Shown: positions 7,906 through 15,446 of the stretch, piece by piece
Layout: every line of letters starts with the position of its first letter
Numbering within the stretch: position 1 is the stretch's first letter
NCBI GenBank assembly: GCA_036001225.1
Contig: DASYUM010000238.1
Span: 1-23,181 of the forward strand
From: DASYUM01 sp036001225
Lineage (GTDB): Bacteria; Methylomirabilota; Methylomirabilia; Rokubacteriales; DASRDR01
DNA length: 23,181 nt
Direction of reading: 5' to 3'
Program-made: the position numbers and the translations under genes
The notes under the pieces: generated by a model
The model's input: the letters and a program-made list of their open reading frames with translations, nothing else
Database searches by the model: none
What the model was told of the DNA's origin: nothing

Positions 7906-10900
7906 ATGCCCGCGAAGTTCTACCTGGTCGACGGGCCGTCGTACTTCTACCGCGCCTACCACGCGATCGGCCATCTCTCCACCTCGCGCGGCATCCCGAC
8001 CAACGCCACCCTCGGGATGACCATGATGCTCTGGAAGATCCTGCGCGAAGAGCGGCCCGGTTACATGGGCGTCGCCTGGGATGCCCCCGGGCCCACCTTC
8101 CGCCACCAGCAGTTCGAGGCCTACAAGATCCAGCGCCCGGGAATGCCCAAAGACCTGGTCGACCAGATCCCGTGGATCCGCCGGTCGCTCGAGGTCCTCG
8201 GCCTTCCCGTCCTCGAGGTGCCCGGCTTCGAGGCCGACGACATCCTGGCCACCGCCGTCGCGCAGCTCGGGGAGCGGGTCGAGCTGGTCCTGGTCAGCGG
8301 CGACAAGGACACCCTCCAGCTCGTCCGGCCGGGCGTCACCGTGCTCTCCGTGCTCGGCCGGACCGGCGAGCGGATCGTCTACGACGAGGCGAAGGTGATC
8401 GAGCGGTGGGGCGTGCCCCCGGCGCGCATCCCGGACGTCCTCGGCCTCATGGGCGATTCGATCGACAACATCCCCGGCGTCCCCGGGGTCGGCGAGGTCA
8501 CCGCCCAGAAGCTCATGCGCCAGTTCGGCAGCCTGGAGGCGCTGTACGAGAACCTCGCCGTGGTGACGGGGCCGAAGCTCCGGGAGACGCTCGGCCGGTA
8601 CCGCGACCAGGCCTTCTTCTCGCGCCAGCTCGCCGTCCTCGACGCCGCCGTCCCCGTGCCCATCGAGCTCGAGCGCTTCCGGGTCCGCGATCCCGACTGG
8701 GAGCGGCTCCGGGCTTTCTGGAGCGAGCTCGAGTTCACCAACCTCCTCAAGCAGCTCCCCAGCCGCGCGGTGACGGTCCCCTCGGGCGAGGTCCCGCGCG
8801 TGGACGAGGCGGGCTGGCGCGAGTGGCTCACCCGGGCGGGCGACGCCCTCGCCGTGGAGCCGGTGCTGATCGGCACGCCGCCGGAGCTGCGACTGGCCGG
8901 CCTCGCCTGCTACAGTCCGAGCCCGGGCGCCTGCTACCTGCCCGACCTGCCGGCCCTCGCCGAGCGGCGGGTGGTCGGCCACGACGTGAAGGCCCTGGTG
9001 ACCTGGGCGCTCGCGCGGGGGGTCCCGCTGCGCCCCGACCGGCTGGAGGACACCGCGGTCGCCGCCTATCTCCTGAACTCGGGCCGGGCCGGCTACCCGC
9101 TCGAGCAGCTCTGCCTGGAGGCCGGCGGGCCGACGGTGCCCGGCCCCCTGGCGACGCTGCTCGAGGGCAAGCCGCCGGCCGAGGCCGATCCCGCTCTGCT
9201 GGCGGCGTGGGCCGGGGCCCGGGCCCAGGCGGTGTGGCGGCTCTGGGAGTGCCAGCAGCCGCTGCTGGAGCGCGACGGGCTGACCGCGCTCTATCGGGAC
9301 CTCGAGCTGCCGCTGGTGCCGGTGCTGGCCGGGCTCGAGCTGGCCGGCATCCGGGTGGCGCCCGAGCGGCTGGCCGTGCTGGCCAAGGAGCTGGAGTACC
9401 AGCTCGACGCGCTGCTCCGGGAGATCCACACCCTCGCCGGGGAAGCGGTCAACCCGAACTCGCCGAGGCAGCTCGCGGTCGTCCTCTTCGAGAAGCTGAA
9501 GCTGCCGCCCCTCAGGCGGACCAAGACCGGTTACTCCACCGACGTGGACGTCCTCGAGGAGCTGGCCCTCGGGCACCCGCTGCCCCAGAGGATCCTCGAG
9601 TACCGGCAGCTGGCCAAGCTCAAGGGTACCTACGCCGACGCGCTGCCGGGGTTGGTCCACCCCCGCACCGGGCGCATTCACACCTCGTTCAACCAGCTGG
9701 TGGCGGCGACGGGGCGGCTTTCCTGTCTTCCCGCCGGTACGCTCATCGACACGCAGCGAGGATTGGTCGGGATCGAAGACGTGCGTCCCGGAGACCTGGT
9801 CCGGACCTCAGATCGACCACGTCCCGTGCTGGCTTGGGAAGCGACCGGGCTCAAATCGGTAGTGGCACTCCATCTCTCCAACGGCATGGTTCTCCGTTGC
9901 AGCCCGGATCACAGGCTGCTCAGCAAGGGACGTTGGGTGGAGGCGGGGAGCCTCGGCGCGGGTGATCCGCTGTACATGAGTTTTCGAGACGGATTGTTCG
10001 GCTCACGTGTGGACTTCGAGGTGCAGCGAGTCGCGGCGTACATGACTCGGAGGAGCCCGACGCTGCCGTCGGAGTGGTCCGCTGGGCTGGCCGAGCTCGT
10101 CGGCTATGCCATGGCCGATGGGCACATGGCGCGCAGCAACTATAACGACAAGGCGGCTGCCCTCATCCTGGCATTCGATTGGGGCGAAGACGACCTCGTC
10201 GAGTACTTCGCGAGGATCATCGAGAGGCTGTTCGAGAAGGCGCCAACCCGGCGGGCGACGCGCAGTTGTCCGGTCCTGACAGTCGCGGGGGTTGATATCT
10301 GCGGATTGCTCGAACAACTGGGCGCCGGGGGGTCGTCGAAGACAATTCGCGTTCCGCCTTCCATTTTCTCGGCGCCGGAGCCGATCGTGGCGGCCTTCCT
10401 CCGCGGCTACTTCGAAGGAGATGGCAGCGCTTCATCGAGGCTCTCGGCGCGATCCGTATCGCGGAAGATGTTGGAAGGCGTGCATCATCTGCTGACCCTC
10501 TTCGGGATCCCGTCGTCCATCAAGGTCGGCAGTCCCGATCCGCGTGGATATGCGCCGCGTCACACACTGTATGTTCTCGGTGATCGGTCGAAGCGAGCGT
10601 TTCGCGATCGGATCAACTTCATCTCTCCGAGGAAGCGCGCGCAGCTCGAGCAGCTCCTCGTCCGGCAGTCGGTGAAGAGCCGAGCCGAGCTGCTCACGGT
10701 GACCAGCAGTGCCGACATATTGAGCATCAAGACGGATCTCTACGATGCCCATCGGGCGCCGACCGGCAAGCCGCCTCAGGCGTTGTACGTGTTCATGCAC
10801 AAGTACGCCGGAGGCCGCCGAAGTACCGTGACACTACCCCGGATCGAGCAGATCGTGGGGGCCCTTGAACGACGCGGCGCCGCGATTCCATCATCGCTGG

Positions 10901-11802
10901 CCGACGCGGTTCGAGGGCAGCACTTCGAAGTGAGGATCACCGCGATCGAGCGCGAAGCAGCGGTGCCCATGTACGAAATTGCGGTCGAGGACAGCCACTA
11001 CATCGCGGGCGGCATCATCGTACACAACTCCTCGTCGCCGAACCTCCAGAACATCCCGATCCGCAACGAGCTGGGCCGGCGAATCCGTCAAGCGTTCATC
11101 CCCGAAGACGGCTGGCGGTTCCTGGCCGCCGACTACTCGCAGATCGAGCTGCGGATCTTCGCGCATCTCTCCGGCGAGGAGGCGCTGCTGGACGCCTTCC
11201 GCCGGAACGAGGACATCCACACCCGTACCGCGGCCGAGATCCTCCACGTGGCCCCGGCCGACGTCACCCCCGAGATGCGGCGGCTGGCCAAGGTCGTGAA
11301 CTTCGGCATCCTCTACGGGATCTCCGGCTTCGGGCTCGCCCAGGCCGCCAGCATCGACCGCCGCGACGCCCAGCGCTACATCGAGGCGTACTTCGCCGCG
11401 CATCCGAAGGTGCGTGCGTACATCGACCGGACGGTGGCCGAGGGCCGCGAGCGCGGCTACGTCACCACCCTGCTCGGCCGCCGGCGGTACCTGCCCGAGC
11501 TCACCGCCCGCAACCCGCAAGTGCGGGCGGCCGCCGAGCGGATGGCGTCGAACGCGCCCATCCAGGGGACCGCCTCCGACATCATCAAGCTGGCCATGGT
11601 CCGCCTGGCCGCGGTGCTGGCCGAGCGTGGGCGGCGGACGCGCATGCTGCTCCAGGTCCACGACGAGCTCTTGTTCGAGGTGCCGGAGGGCGAGCGCGAG
11701 GCGGCGCGGGCCCTGGTGCCGGAGGTCATGGAGTCGGTGATGCGGCTCGACGTGCCGCTCAAGGTGGACGTCAAGGAGGGCCGCGACTGGGCGGAAGTCT
11801 GA
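7906..11802 (+). CDS. polA: DNA polymerase I interrupted by an in-frame intein
   Basis: Repair and Okazaki-fragment polymerase. The precursor is 1298 residues; removing intein residues 607-1041 leaves 863, a normal PolA length. I start at ATG 7906 (MPAKFYLVDGPSYFYRAYHAI), with GGAGGT 8 nt upstream; the frame is open to 7825 but codes low-complexity residues. The 5'-3' exonuclease domain spans about 1-290 (FEADDILAT, VSGDKDTLQLV, GDSIDNIPGVPGVG). The middle domain lacks the DxE and other acidic residues of a 3'-5' exonuclease, so proofreading is probably absent. The polymerase motifs, in spliced numbering, are TGRLS around 602-606, DYSQIELR (D641), RRLAKVVNFGILYG (K694, F698, Y702) and HDE (817-819). 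The stop overlaps the next start (TGATG). Confidence 0.95.
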   Translation: MPAKFYLVDGPSYFYRAYHAIGHLSTSRGIPTNATLGMTMMLWKILREERPGYMGVAWDAPGPTFRHQQFEAYKIQRPGMPKDLVDQIPWIRRSLEVLGLPVLEVPGFEADDILATAVAQLGERVELVLVSGDKDTLQLVRPGVTVLSVLGRTGERIVYDEAKVIERWGVPPARIPDVLGLMGDSIDNIPGVPGVGEVTAQKLMRQFGSLEALYENLAVVTGPKLRETLGRYRDQAFFSRQLAVLDAAVPVPIELERFRVRDPDWERLRAFWSELEFTNLLKQLPSRAVTVPSGEVPRVDEAGWREWLTRAGDALAVEPVLIGTPPELRLAGLACYSPSPGACYLPDLPALAERRVVGHDVKALVTWALARGVPLRPDRLEDTAVAAYLLNSGRAGYPLEQLCLEAGGPTVPGPLATLLEGKPPAEADPALLAAWAGARAQAVWRLWECQQPLLERDGLTALYRDLELPLVPVLAGLELAGIRVAPERLAVLAKELEYQLDALLREIHTLAGEAVNPNSPRQLAVVLFEKLKLPPLRRTKTGYSTDVDVLEELALGHPLPQRILEYRQLAKLKGTYADALPGLVHPRTGRIHTSFNQLVAATGRLSCLPAGTLIDTQRGLVGIEDVRPGDLVRTSDRPRPVLAWEATGLKSVVALHLSNGMVLRCSPDHRLLSKGRWVEAGSLGAGDPLYMSFRDGLFGSRVDFEVQRVAAYMTRRSPTLPSEWSAGLAELVGYAMADGHMARSNYNDKAAALILAFDWGEDDLVEYFARIIERLFEKAPTRRATRSCPVLTVAGVDICGLLEQLGAGGSSKTIRVPPSIFSAPEPIVAAFLRGYFEGDGSASSRLSARSVSRKMLEGVHHLLTLFGIPSSIKVGSPDPRGYAPRHTLYVLGDRSKRAFRDRINFISPRKRAQLEQLLVRQSVKSRAELLTVTSSADILSIKTDLYDAHRAPTGKPPQALYVFMHKYAGGRRSTVTLPRIEQIVGALERRGAAIPSSLADAVRGQHFEVRITAIEREAAVPMYEIAVEDSHYIAGGIIVHNSSSPNLQNIPIRNELGRRIRQAFIPEDGWRFLAADYSQIELRIFAHLSGEEALLDAFRRNEDIHTRTAAEILHVAPADVTPEMRRLAKVVNFGILYGISGFGLAQAASIDRRDAQRYIEAYFAAHPKVRAYIDRTVAEGRERGYVTTLLGRRRYLPELTARNPQVRAAAERMASNAPIQGTASDIIKLAMVRLAAVLAERGRRTRMLLQVHDELLFEVPEGEREAARALVPEVMESVMRLDVPLKVDVKEGRDWAEV
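9724..11028 (+). other. Intein with LAGLIDADG homing endonuclease inside PolA (435 residues)
   Basis: The protein-splicing element starts with Cys (CLPAGTLIDTQRG, TGT at 9724) and ends GGIIVHN just before Ser (TCC at 11029). Splicing joins ATGRLS to SSSPNLQNIP and restores a PolA motif of normal length. Block B is CSPDHRLL (H63 of the intein; Ser replaces the commoner Thr). The C-terminal block is YEIAVEDSHYIAGGIIVHN, with His-Asn and +1 Ser, so it is a class 1 type. Two dodecapeptides mark the endonuclease: LAELVGYAMADG (D132) and FLRGYFEGDG (D233). Both acidic residues are kept, so it may still cut DNA. Codon choice is visibly less G/C-biased than in the flanking polA, which suggests later acquisition. 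A further domain after about residue 280 may contact DNA. Confidence 0.93.
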
Positions 11803-12647
11803 TGGCCGACTTCCGCTACGTCGTCTGCGACGTCTTCACCGACCGCCCGCTGGCCGGGAATCAGCTTGCCGTGTTCACCGACGCCCGCGCGATTCCCGAG
11901 GGGCTGCTCCAGCCGCTGGCCCGCGAGATCAACTTCGCCGAGACCGTCTTCGTCTACCCGCCGGCCTCCGGCGGCCACGCCCGGATCCGCATCTTCACGC
12001 CGGCCAGCGAGCTGCCCTTCGCCGGCCACCCCGTCCTGGGGACCGCCTTCGTCCTGGCCGGGCCGCTCCAGCTCCCGGCCATCGTGCTCGAGACCGGGGC
12101 CGGGCCGGTCCCGGTGGCGCTCGAGCGGGACGGCCCCCGCATCGTGTTCGGCCGAATGACCCAGCCGCTGCCGTCCGTCGAGCCCTATCCGGCGCCCGCC
12201 GCGCTCCTGGCCGCGCTCGGAGTCGCGCGCTCGGAGCTCCCGGTGGAGCTCTACGTCAACGGGCCCCGGCACGTCTTCGTCGCGCTCGCGACCGACGCCG
12301 ACGTGGCGCGCCTGCGACCGGACTTCGCCGCGCTGGCGCAGCTGGGCCCGGTCACCAACAACTGCTTCGCCGGCGACGGGCGACGGTGGAAGACGCGGAT
12401 GTTCGCCCCGGCCCTGGGGATCGCCGAAGACCCGGCCAGCGGCTCGCCGGCCGGGCCACTGGCCTGGCACCTCGCGCGCCACGGGCGGATCGGCTTCGGC
12501 GAGGAGATCGAGATCCGTCAGGGGGCGGAGATCGGCCGGCCGAGCACGCTCTACGCCCGTGTCATGGGCTCCCGCGAGCGCCCGGAGAGGGTCGAGGTCG
12601 GCGGGTCGGCGGTGGTCGTGGCCCGCGGCGAGTTCCGGCTCGCCTGA
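11802..12647 (+). CDS. PhzF family epimerase/isomerase-like protein
   Basis: A 281-residue protein of the diaminopimelate-epimerase-like PhzF fold. Typical features are MADFRYVVCDVFTDRPLAGNQLAVF at the start, INFAETVFV (E47 is the catalytic glutamate position of PhzF), FTPASELPFAGHPVLGTA and FAPALGIAEDPASGSPAGPLAWHL (the GSP/SG loop of the second half). No phenazine genes are nearby, so this is one of the many PhzF relatives of unknown substrate and not evidence of phenazine synthesis. The ATG shares its A with the polA stop, so it probably rides on the polA transcript. It converges on the MFS gene with only 4 nt between the stops. Confidence 0.85.
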   Translation: MADFRYVVCDVFTDRPLAGNQLAVFTDARAIPEGLLQPLAREINFAETVFVYPPASGGHARIRIFTPASELPFAGHPVLGTAFVLAGPLQLPAIVLETGAGPVPVALERDGPRIVFGRMTQPLPSVEPYPAPAALLAALGVARSELPVELYVNGPRHVFVALATDADVARLRPDFAALAQLGPVTNNCFAGDGRRWKTRMFAPALGIAEDPASGSPAGPLAWHLARHGRIGFGEEIEIRQGAEIGRPSTLYARVMGSRERPERVEVGGSAVVVARGEFRLA

Positions 12648-12651
12648 GGCG

Positions 12652-13926
12652 TCAGCGCTCCCGCGTGGCGGGAGCCCGACGAGGCTCGCGCACGCGCCCG
12701 AGCAGCAGCACCAGGGCGACGAGCCCGAACGAGGCCGCGACGGCGAAGACGGTCGGGAACCCGAAGCGGTCGGCCAGCAGGCCGCCGGCCAGGGGCGTCG
12801 CGAAGCTGAGCGGCGCGAGGGCCGTGTTCGCGAGTCCGATGTAGGTCGGCCGCTCGTCCGGGTCGTCCGCCAGCTCGAGCAGGATCGTCCGGGCCGAGAG
12901 ATGGATGGCGGCCAGGTGCACGCCCGAGAGCAGGAAGACCGGTCCCAGTCCCTGGACCGACGGCGCCACCAGCGCGGCGACGTTGCCCGCCGCCAGGGAG
13001 GCGACCCCCACGACGAGCACGATACGGTGCCCCACCCGGTCGGCCAGCCACCCGAGCGCGAGGTTGCCCATCATCTGGCCGGCCAGGTACAGGCTCGTGA
13101 AGACACCCACCTGCCAGTCCGGCGCCGCGTACGCGCGGAGGGCGTACACGGTGTAGAACCCGTTCCCCATCGCCCCCAGCGTCGTGACCGCGCGCGCCAC
13201 CAGAAACCAGAACAGGTTGCGGTCGCGCCGCAGCAGCGCGGGGATCCGGCGGAGGTAGGCCCCCAGGGGAACCCGGGTCCGGGTCGTCGCGGCCGCCGGT
13301 TCGCGCGCGCTGGCCAGGGCGAAGTAGGAGAGCGCGAGAAACACGCTGCCGGCGAGGAAGCAGAGGCCGTAGCTCGCCGGCGGGGGGAAGGCGGCCAGGA
13401 GGTAGGCCGTCGCGGCGCTCCCCAGCAGGCCGCCGACACTCGCCAGCAGGTTCGCGGCGCCGAAGAACCGCCCCCGGAGGGTCGTCGGGATCGTCCGGGC
13501 GATGACGTCCATCCAGGCCGGGATCAGGGCGCCGCTGACGCCCGTCATCCCGAGCAGGAGGAGCAGGACGATGACGAGGGTGAGGCGCGGGGCGGGCTCG
13601 GCGACGAAGAAGGCCACCGCGGCCAGGGCCGGCAGGGACACGCGCTCCCAGATGGTGTAGCGGAGGATGAATGGCAGCTTGCGCGGCAGCGCTTCCGTAT
13701 GGCGGGCCGCGAAGAGCGAGGGCATGAACCAGCCCAGCGTCATCACGGCGGGGATGGCGCCGATCACCAGGTTGGAGGCGCCCAGGTGGGCGGCGAAGGC
13801 GGGGAGGATGGTCGCCTGGGACGCGAACGACATCCCGATCAGGTAGCCGCCGTAGTCGAGCCCCAGCGCGACGAAGTTGCGCCGCGTGTGGTCGGGCCGG
13901 GTCTTGTCCGCCGCCCCCTCGGTCAT
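12652..13926 (-). CDS. Major facilitator superfamily transporter
   Basis: An inner-membrane secondary transporter of 424 residues with about 12 hydrophobic segments (for example LTLVIVLLLLLGMTGVSGAL, FGLVALVLLLG). The loop after segment 2 is atypical (FAARHTEALPRKLPF). A canonical GRFFGAANLLASVGGLLGS follows mid-protein, and GWLADRVGHRIVLVVG is the equivalent motif in the second half. I start at the ATG at 13926 (MTEGAADKTRPDHTRRNF), since the frame upstream to 14094 codes Pro/Gly-rich sequence. The substrate is unknown. It faces away from the toxin-antitoxin module and shares a 146-base upstream region with it. Its 3' end contains the hairpin at 12657-12675. Confidence 0.85.
   Translation of the reverse strand: MTEGAADKTRPDHTRRNFVALGLDYGGYLIGMSFASQATILPAFAAHLGASNLVIGAIPAVMTLGWFMPSLFAARHTEALPRKLPFILRYTIWERVSLPALAAVAFFVAEPAPRLTLVIVLLLLLGMTGVSGALIPAWMDVIARTIPTTLRGRFFGAANLLASVGGLLGSAATAYLLAAFPPPASYGLCFLAGSVFLALSYFALASAREPAAATTRTRVPLGAYLRRIPALLRRDRNLFWFLVARAVTTLGAMGNGFYTVYALRAYAAPDWQVGVFTSLYLAGQMMGNLALGWLADRVGHRIVLVVGVASLAAGNVAALVAPSVQGLGPVFLLSGVHLAAIHLSARTILLELADDPDERPTYIGLANTALAPLSFATPLAGGLLADRFGFPTVFAVAASFGLVALVLLLGRVREPRRAPATRER
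12657..12675. terminator. Possible bidirectional hairpin between convergent phzF-like and MFS genes
   Basis: GCTCCCGC and GCGGGAGC form a perfect 8-bp stem with a GTG loop, starting 9 nt after the stop of the PhzF-like gene and inside the last codons of the MFS gene. There is no T-run on either side, so intrinsic termination is uncertain. Confidence 0.4.
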
Positions 13927-13937
13927 GACGGGCGGCG

Positions 13938-13961
13938 ATGCTAGCACGGACCCTGCGGTCC
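13938..13961 (-). promoter_or_regulatory. Candidate extended -10 promoter and operator-like palindrome for the MFS gene
   Basis: On the minus strand, TGCTAGCAT gives an extended -10 (TGn-TAGCAT; hexamer 13943-13938). A palindrome, GGACC-CTGC-GGTCC (13948-13961), lies just upstream. No clear -35 box is seen. Transcription would start close to the ATG at 13926, giving a very short leader. Confidence 0.35.
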
Positions 13962-14072
13962 CCACAAACGCGCGTCTTCCCGGCACGCTTCCTGTGCCCG
14001 CCCACGGGTTTTGGGCCCGCGTGGGTGTCGCCCCCGGCACGGGCACCGCCACTTCCGGCGGCGGCATTAGGT

Positions 14073-14088
14073 GACTATAATTATGGTC
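14073..14088 (+). promoter_or_regulatory. Promoter -10 box inside a palindromic operator for the toxin-antitoxin module
   Basis: A perfect TATAAT (14076-14081) lies within GACTATAATTATGGTC, an inverted repeat with one mismatched pair. Overlap of an operator with the -10 box is the usual design for autorepression by type II antitoxins. The toxin ATG is only 11 nt after the -10 hexamer, so the message should be leaderless or nearly so. No good -35 is seen (TTCCGG at 14053-14058 would have the right spacing). The AT-rich patch stands out in this GC-rich region. Confidence 0.6.
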
Positions 14089-14092
14089 AGGC

Positions 14093-14416
14093 ATGCCGAG
14101 GTCGAGGACCTACGAAGTCGTCTACGATGACGAGGCTATGGACCACCTGATCGAGATCGGCCAAAGACACCACTCCCTGATTCGCCGAGAGATCGAGACC
14201 CAACTCAGGTATCAACCGAACAGGGAGACGAGGAACCGAAAGCCACTCACGCGGCCTTCACCCCTCGGTTCCGCCTGGGAGCTGCGTTGCGGACCGGACC
14301 ATCGATTCCGGGTGTTCTATCGGATGGATCAGGGCCGTCGCCAAGTGCGTATCCTGGCGGTCGGCGTGAAGATTCGAGACCAGCTCTTCATCGCCGGCCA
14401 GAGGTTGAAGCTATGA
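14093..14416 (+). CDS. RelE/ParE family toxin
   Basis: A small basic protein of 107 residues with the RelE/ParE toxin pattern: N-terminal helices (DDEAMDHLIEIGQRHHSLIRREIE) followed by the strand-rich end WELRCGPDHRFRVFYRMD...VRILAVGVKIRD. Family members either cleave ribosome-bound mRNA or inhibit gyrase; which one cannot be said from this sequence. Its stop overlaps the antitoxin ATG (ATGA, 14413-14416). The toxin comes first, the reverse of most Phd/YefM pairs. The G/C bias in third positions is lower than in surrounding genes, consistent with transfer. The start follows the -10 box so closely that no Shine-Dalgarno site is present. Confidence 0.75.
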   Translation: MPRSRTYEVVYDDEAMDHLIEIGQRHHSLIRREIETQLRYQPNRETRNRKPLTRPSPLGSAWELRCGPDHRFRVFYRMDQGRRQVRILAVGVKIRDQLFIAGQRLKL

Positions 14417-14754
14417 GGATTGCCCCGGTTGCCGAGGTCAAGGCCCGGTTGAGTCGGTACCTGGACGTCTGCGCGGAGAGTCCGGTAGTCGTGACGAGAA
14501 ACGGCCGCCCGACAGCCGTGCTGGTGGCGGTTCGCGACGAAGCCGAGCTGGAACGTCTCGTTCTCTGGCATACGCCGCGGTTTCGCGCCATCCTCGAGGC
14601 GGCGGATCGCCGGATCGAGAAAGGTGGCGGTATCAAACACGGAGAGTTCTGGAAGAGAGTGACGAAGCGTAGCAAAACGCGAAGACGACGGCGGACGAGA
14701 CGGCGGGTCGAGCGGGCACCGAGTCCGGCGAGCCGCCGCGCTCGGGAATCCTGA
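14413..14754 (+). CDS. Phd/YefM family antitoxin with Arg-rich C-terminal extension
   Basis: A 113-residue protein. Residues 1-50 (MRIAPVAEVKARLSRYLDVC, VVVTRNGRPTAVLVAV) are the Phd/YefM DNA-binding fold, which also represses the operon. The following helix (ELERLVLWHTPRFRAILEAADRRIEKG) and HGEFWKRV look like the usual toxin-binding tail. After that come about 35 residues of strongly basic sequence (KTRRRRRTRRR and onward) not expected in the family. This could be a lost stop codon or an added nucleic-acid-binding tail. The stop codon lies inside a nested inverted repeat: GGAATC/GATTCC at 14745-14758, with GAGTCC at 14721 and GGACTC at 14761. The family is likely; the function of the tail is unknown. 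Confidence 0.75.
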   Translation: MRIAPVAEVKARLSRYLDVCAESPVVVTRNGRPTAVLVAVRDEAELERLVLWHTPRFRAILEAADRRIEKGGGIKHGEFWKRVTKRSKTRRRRRTRRRVERAPSPASRRARES

Positions 14755-14789
14755 TTCCGGGGACTCTCGGCCGACCAACATCGCCCAAC

Positions 14790-15446
14790 GTGGCGGGCAA
14801 CACGCTGGTGGCCAATCGATCGCGCTCCTTCTTCCTCGTCGGCCTGACCGGCGGGCTGGCGTCGGGGAAGTCCACGGTGAGCCGGCAGCTGGCCGAGCTC
14901 GGCTGCCACGTGATCGACGCCGATATGCTGGCCCGGGCGGTGGTGGCGCCGGGGGAGCCGGCCCTCCAGACGATCGTCCAGGCGTTCGGGCGGGCGGTCC
15001 TCCGACCCGACGGCACGCTCGATCGCGCGCGGCTGGGCGCCCTGGTCTTCGCCGACGCCGAGAAGCGGAAGCGGCTCGAGGCCATCACGCACCCTGCCAT
15101 CCAGGCGCGTCGGCAGGCGGCCCTGGCCGAGCTGGCGGCGGAGGGCTACGATGGCCTCGTCGTCCAGGACGCCGCTCTGTTGATCGAGGTCGGCGGCGCC
15201 GCCCACGTGGATCGGCTCGTCGTCGTCTACGCCGATCGGGCCGTGCAGCGGGAGCGGCTCATGCGGCGGGACCGCCTCGACGCGGCCGAGGCCGAGCGCC
15301 GGCTGGCGACCCAGATGCCGCTGGCCGCGAAGGCCCGCCTCGCGCACTACGTGATCGACAACTCGGACAGCCCCGAAGAGACGGCGGCCCAGGTTCGCGC
15401 GGTGCACGCGGCGCTGCTCGCCGAGCAGCGGGCGCGGCACCGGTGA
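14790..15446 (+). CDS. coaE: Dephospho-CoA kinase
   Basis: Catalyses the last step of coenzyme A synthesis, phosphorylating the 3'-hydroxyl of dephospho-CoA with ATP. The 218 residues carry the P-loop GLTGGLASGKST (18-29, K27), the substrate-site VIDADMLAR (D45), and LEAITHPAI and RRDRLDAAEAERR in the lid and helical part. The start is GTG 14790; GTG 14808, six codons on, is an equally possible start, as neither has a clear ribosome-binding site. It lies 35 nt after the antitoxin stop and overlaps rsmA by GTGA (15443-15446), so it heads a coaE-rsmA-rnj cluster. No promoter of its own is obvious. Confidence 0.92.
   Translation: MAGNTLVANRSRSFFLVGLTGGLASGKSTVSRQLAELGCHVIDADMLARAVVAPGEPALQTIVQAFGRAVLRPDGTLDRARLGALVFADAEKRKRLEAITHPAIQARRQAALAELAAEGYDGLVVQDAALLIEVGGAAHVDRLVVVYADRAVQRERLMRRDRLDAAEAERRLATQMPLAAKARLAHYVIDNSDSPEETAAQVRAVHAALLAEQRARHR

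Noticed and set aside
9724..11028. Frameshifted or split polA
   Set aside because: The frame is continuous, and the extra segment has precise intein borders and splicing residues, so polA is considered functional after splicing.
11802..12647. Phenazine biosynthesis gene phzF
   Set aside because: The protein is of the PhzF fold, but no other phenazine genes are present; PhzF-like proteins are widespread with other or unknown roles.
13967..14070. RNA gene or riboswitch between the MFS gene and the toxin
   Set aside because: Only a GC-rich imperfect hairpin (CCCACG...CGTGGG) is visible; no tRNA cloverleaf or recognisable riboswitch core was found.
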